Below are positions 5,543 to 7,077 of a DNA stretch of 7,077 bases, in pieces. The notes under the pieces were generated by a model, which saw only the letters and a list, made by a program, of their open reading frames with translations, searched no databases and had not been told where the DNA came from. The DNA lies in NCBI GenBank assembly GCA_964612995.1, contig CAZTGE010000181.1:1-7077 (forward strand), read 5' to 3'. The position numbers and the translations under genes are program-made. The DNA comes from SLQH01 sp964612995 (GTDB taxonomy: Bacteria > Planctomycetota > UBA11346). Each line of letters begins with the position of its first letter. Positions within the stretch are counted from its first letter, which is position 1.

Positions 5543-6472
5543 TCAGGCAGGAGCGTAGGCGGGAAGCGCCACCAGTGCCCCGACCAGCCGCTCCACTTCC
5601 GCCACGCCCGGCGTCGGGCCATCGATGACCCAGCGCATGCAGGCGCCGACCCTGGCGGCGAGCAGCTCGCGCCAATCGGCGGTGAAGGGTTGCCATGGTC
5701 GGACTGTGTCCCTGTCGATCGCGCGCGGATCCTGCGCGTATTTCCCCGCCTGCGCCATGATGTAGCCGAGGAAGCTATCGTCATAACCGAGCAGATAGCT
5801 CGTGAACACATCCGCAGCCGACAATGGGCACGCGAAGGCCTGGCAGTAGAGCGTCTTCACATCCTCGATCAGCCGATGATGGAAACACACGTAGTGCTCC
5901 TGGCTCACGCTCGGCGAGCGAGGTGCGGCAGGAGGAATGTGCACTTCCCACTCGGCGTGGGCCAGGAGCCGCTGTGCATCCGCGCGTACTGCAGCATAGC
6001 GTGGATCGGCCGCATCCGCCGACGCGACCGCGCTCCACCTGGCATACACGCGTTGACAGGCGTTGCGGACCAGCAGCTGCTCCGGATCCGATCGATCCAG
6101 GATCGATACCAGACTGCCCAGAGCCCGGAAGCCATGGCTGATGCGCCCGGTGTCCTCCGACTCACGGATGTCGCGGACCACCGCGGCCACCAACACCCTG
6201 TGCGCCAGCGACGAGTCCCGGGCGCTGCCGGTCAATCGGCGCCAGGCCGCGTCGCGGCTGCAACCACAGCTCTGCACGGGATGCATGGGGCAATCGGGAT
6301 GGCTCTCCACGGCCAGGAAGGCCAGTTCGCGCGGCAAACCGGTACTCCCCCGCTCACGATACCAGTCCGCCAGCAGGGCGTTGCACCACGCCGACGGCGA
6401 AACCGGGTGGGCATGTGGATAGACCTGGCAATAGCAGCGCAGGAATTCCGCACGTCCTTCGAGCGACAGCAC
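5543..6472 (-). CDS. Unrecognised 309-aa Cys-containing protein
   Basis: I do not recognise this family. The product is soluble, largely helical and rich in Cys and His near the N-terminus: CYC (Cys13, Cys15), Cys30 and a tight cluster HPDCPMHPVQSCGC (Cys61, Cys69, Cys71) that could bind a metal or be redox-active. The C-terminal half has aromatic helices (HYVCFHHRLIEDVKTLYC, DVFTSYLLGYDDSFLGYIM). The GTG at 6472 is chosen because the sequence before it is the end of an inserted element; the frame runs back to another GTG at 6556 inside that element, giving 28 additional arginine-rich residues. Removing the element places this GTG in TAGTG, overlapping the stop of the glutaredoxin gene, so the two were a coupled pair. 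The element end now offers GAGGGA 10 or so bases upstream. A link with glutaredoxin suggests a redox role, which is inference only. Confidence 0.8.
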   Translation of the reverse strand: MLSLEGRAEFLRCYCQVYPHAHPVSPSAWCNALLADWYRERGSTGLPRELAFLAVESHPDCPMHPVQSCGCSRDAAWRRLTGSARDSSLAHRVLVAAVVRDIRESEDTGRISHGFRALGSLVSILDRSDPEQLLVRNACQRVYARWSAVASADAADPRYAAVRADAQRLLAHAEWEVHIPPAAPRSPSVSQEHYVCFHHRLIEDVKTLYCQAFACPLSAADVFTSYLLGYDDSFLGYIMAQAGKYAQDPRAIDRDTVRPWQPFTADWRELLAARVGACMRWVIDGPTPGVAEVERLVGALVALPAYAPA

Positions 6473-6654
6473 TAGCCCGCATCCCTCATGAGACAACTGC
6501 TGCAAAGCCGTATCGCACCGCCACTGCAGGACTTCGCTCGGTCGGCGGATCCTCACGTAGCGCTGCTACGCTCCGGTTCACCTCGGTCGCGAAGCCCTGC
6601 ATTGACCGCACGCTACGACTTTTCGCGACCTTGCTCATGAGGGATCCGGGCTAG
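6472..6654. mobile_element. TA-flanked MITE-like element with terminal inverted repeats
   Basis: The segment between TA 6473-6474 and TA 6652-6653 has near-perfect terminal inverted repeats: GCCCGCATCCCTCATGAG at the left, and its reverse complement with one mismatch at the right (CTCATGAGGGATCCGGGC). With the outer bases each end reads CTAG. Inside is a long imperfect hairpin: TGCAGGACTTCGC (6525-6537) pairs with 6589-6601 at 12 of 13 positions, and CGTAGC (6556-6561) pairs with GCTACG (6565-6570). It has no gene of its own. Insertion at CTAG with TA duplication is the known habit of IS630-family transposases, so a non-autonomous relative is plausible. It sits exactly at the junction between the glutaredoxin stop and the start of the next gene. 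Confidence 0.82.
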
Positions 6655-6911
6655 GCATACACACGCTCGAGCCAGGCGACGATGTCGGCCGACTCGTGCA
6701 TCCATTGCACCGCGTCTGCTGTCTCGATCCGCAGACAGGGCACGGTCCAACGACCGGTGGCCTCGTAGAGCTCATCACGCCACCGCTCCTCGGTCATGAT
6801 GTCCCGCCGTTCGACATCGAGGCCGAGTCGCTCGAGCGCATCGAACACACGCACGCAGAACGGGCAACTGGGGAAGTGATAGAGCGCGAGGTGATCGGTC
6901 GGCACGGCCAT
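6651..6911 (-). CDS. Glutaredoxin-family protein
   Basis: The 86-aa thioredoxin-fold protein uses a dithiol site to reduce disulfides or glutathionylated proteins. The redox motif CPFC is at residues 16-19 after the first beta strand (HLALYHFPS). The cis-proline loop TVPCL puts Pro58 opposite the active site, and ESADIVAWL near the C-terminus matches the glutathione-binding region and last helix. The length is usual for a small bacterial glutaredoxin. The ATG at 6911 has GGGAG 5 bases upstream. The TAG stop lies in the CTAG that bounds the adjacent element; it is kept because the element's first base after TA is G. A near-palindrome, TGGACCACC (6930-6938) with GGCGGTCCA (6958-6966), lies upstream and may be an operator. 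It was probably co-transcribed with the 309-aa gene. Confidence 0.92.
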   Translation of the reverse strand: MAVPTDHLALYHFPSCPFCVRVFDALERLGLDVERRDIMTEERWRDELYEATGRWTVPCLRIETADAVQWMHESADIVAWLERVYA

Positions 6912-6966
6912 GGGAGCTCCCGGCTGCTGTGGACCACCGATCCTCGGGGCGGGAACCGGCGGTCCA

Positions 6967-7027
6967 GCTTTTTGCAGAGAGGGGGCGCTGCCCCCTCGCG
7001 GCTTCGCCGCGTACCCCCACGCGCCTC
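6967..7027 (-). repeat. Double-hairpin repeat, right copy (inverted)
   Basis: Read on the minus strand this matches 1-59 closely: both stems are present, the loop-closing pair is switched (GCGAAGC instead of CCGAAGG) and the A-run is preceded by CTGC instead of GT. The core GCGAAGC is a heptamer known to form an unusually stable DNA mini-hairpin. It lies upstream of the glutaredoxin gene. Together with the left copy it brackets the whole set of genes in inverted orientation. Confidence 0.8.
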
Positions 7028-7037
7028 GGTCGTCACT

Positions 7038-7075
7038 CGCCAGCTGCGCTGGCGTTTTCGGCGGCCCTGCGGGCC
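7038..7075. repeat. Two small GC hairpins at the right edge
   Basis: CGCCAGC (7038-7044) pairs with GCTGGCG (7048-7054) around TGC and is followed by TTTT. GGCCC (7063-7067) pairs with GGGCC (7071-7075), also around TGC. They continue the hairpin string of the neighbouring repeat and may belong to it. No gene in the window ends here on the plus strand, so a terminator role can only concern something unseen. Confidence 0.5.
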
Positions 7076-7077
7076 AT

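Noticed and set aside
7038..7058. Hairpin plus TTTT as a terminator
   Set aside because: No plus-strand gene precedes it in the window, and the T-run is only four bases.

Overview
The window is GC-rich DNA from what is probably a Gram-negative proteobacterium, perhaps a gammaproteobacterium. This is inferred from a DinB/Pol IV with a bacterial clamp-binding motif, a YedK/HMCES-type protein, a monothiol/dithiol-type glutaredoxin, and a gene remnant ending like an outer-membrane beta-barrel (terminal Phe). No genus can be named. There are no rRNA or tRNA genes, no CRISPR array, no phage genes and no transposase gene.

Layout from left to right: a hairpin-rich repeat (1-75); a leftward type I sulfatase (82-1614); a perfect 17-bp inverted repeat split by a 167-bp structured element (1763-1979); a leftward three-gene unit made of an SRAP (YedK/HMCES-like) gene interrupted by a second copy of that element, a TerB-like small protein and an unrecognised 125-aa protein (2007-3585). 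Next comes rightward dinB (3706-4926), whose 3' end overlaps the end of a truncated outer-membrane-protein remnant; a third element copy (5082-5251); and a poorly coding stretch (5254-5542). Finally there is a leftward pair, a glutaredoxin and an unrecognised Cys-containing 309-aa protein, separated by a second kind of TA-flanked miniature inverted-repeat element (6472-6654), and an inverted copy of the left-end hairpin repeat (6967-7027).

The most notable content is the mobile, highly structured DNA. Three copies of a 167-170 bp element with no coding capacity of its own each sit between TA dinucleotides in the target context RTATG. Each has a 28-bp palindrome at one end, a middle hairpin and a 17-bp hairpin at the other end. 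Two insertions can be undone on paper. Removing the element plus one TA restores a 200-aa SRAP reading frame with its catalytic Cys2, and restores a perfect 17-bp inverted repeat. The palindrome arms show compensatory changes between copies. The mobilising enzyme is not in the window.

Functionally, dinB (translesion synthesis) and the SRAP gene (abasic-site shielding) diverge from a common 120-bp region, so the locus looks like a DNA-damage-tolerance neighbourhood. The TerB-like gene follows the SRAP stop by 12 bp and overlaps the next gene by ATGA, so both small proteins may belong to the same response. The element insertion has probably inactivated the SRAP gene in this genome and may reduce expression of the two genes behind it.
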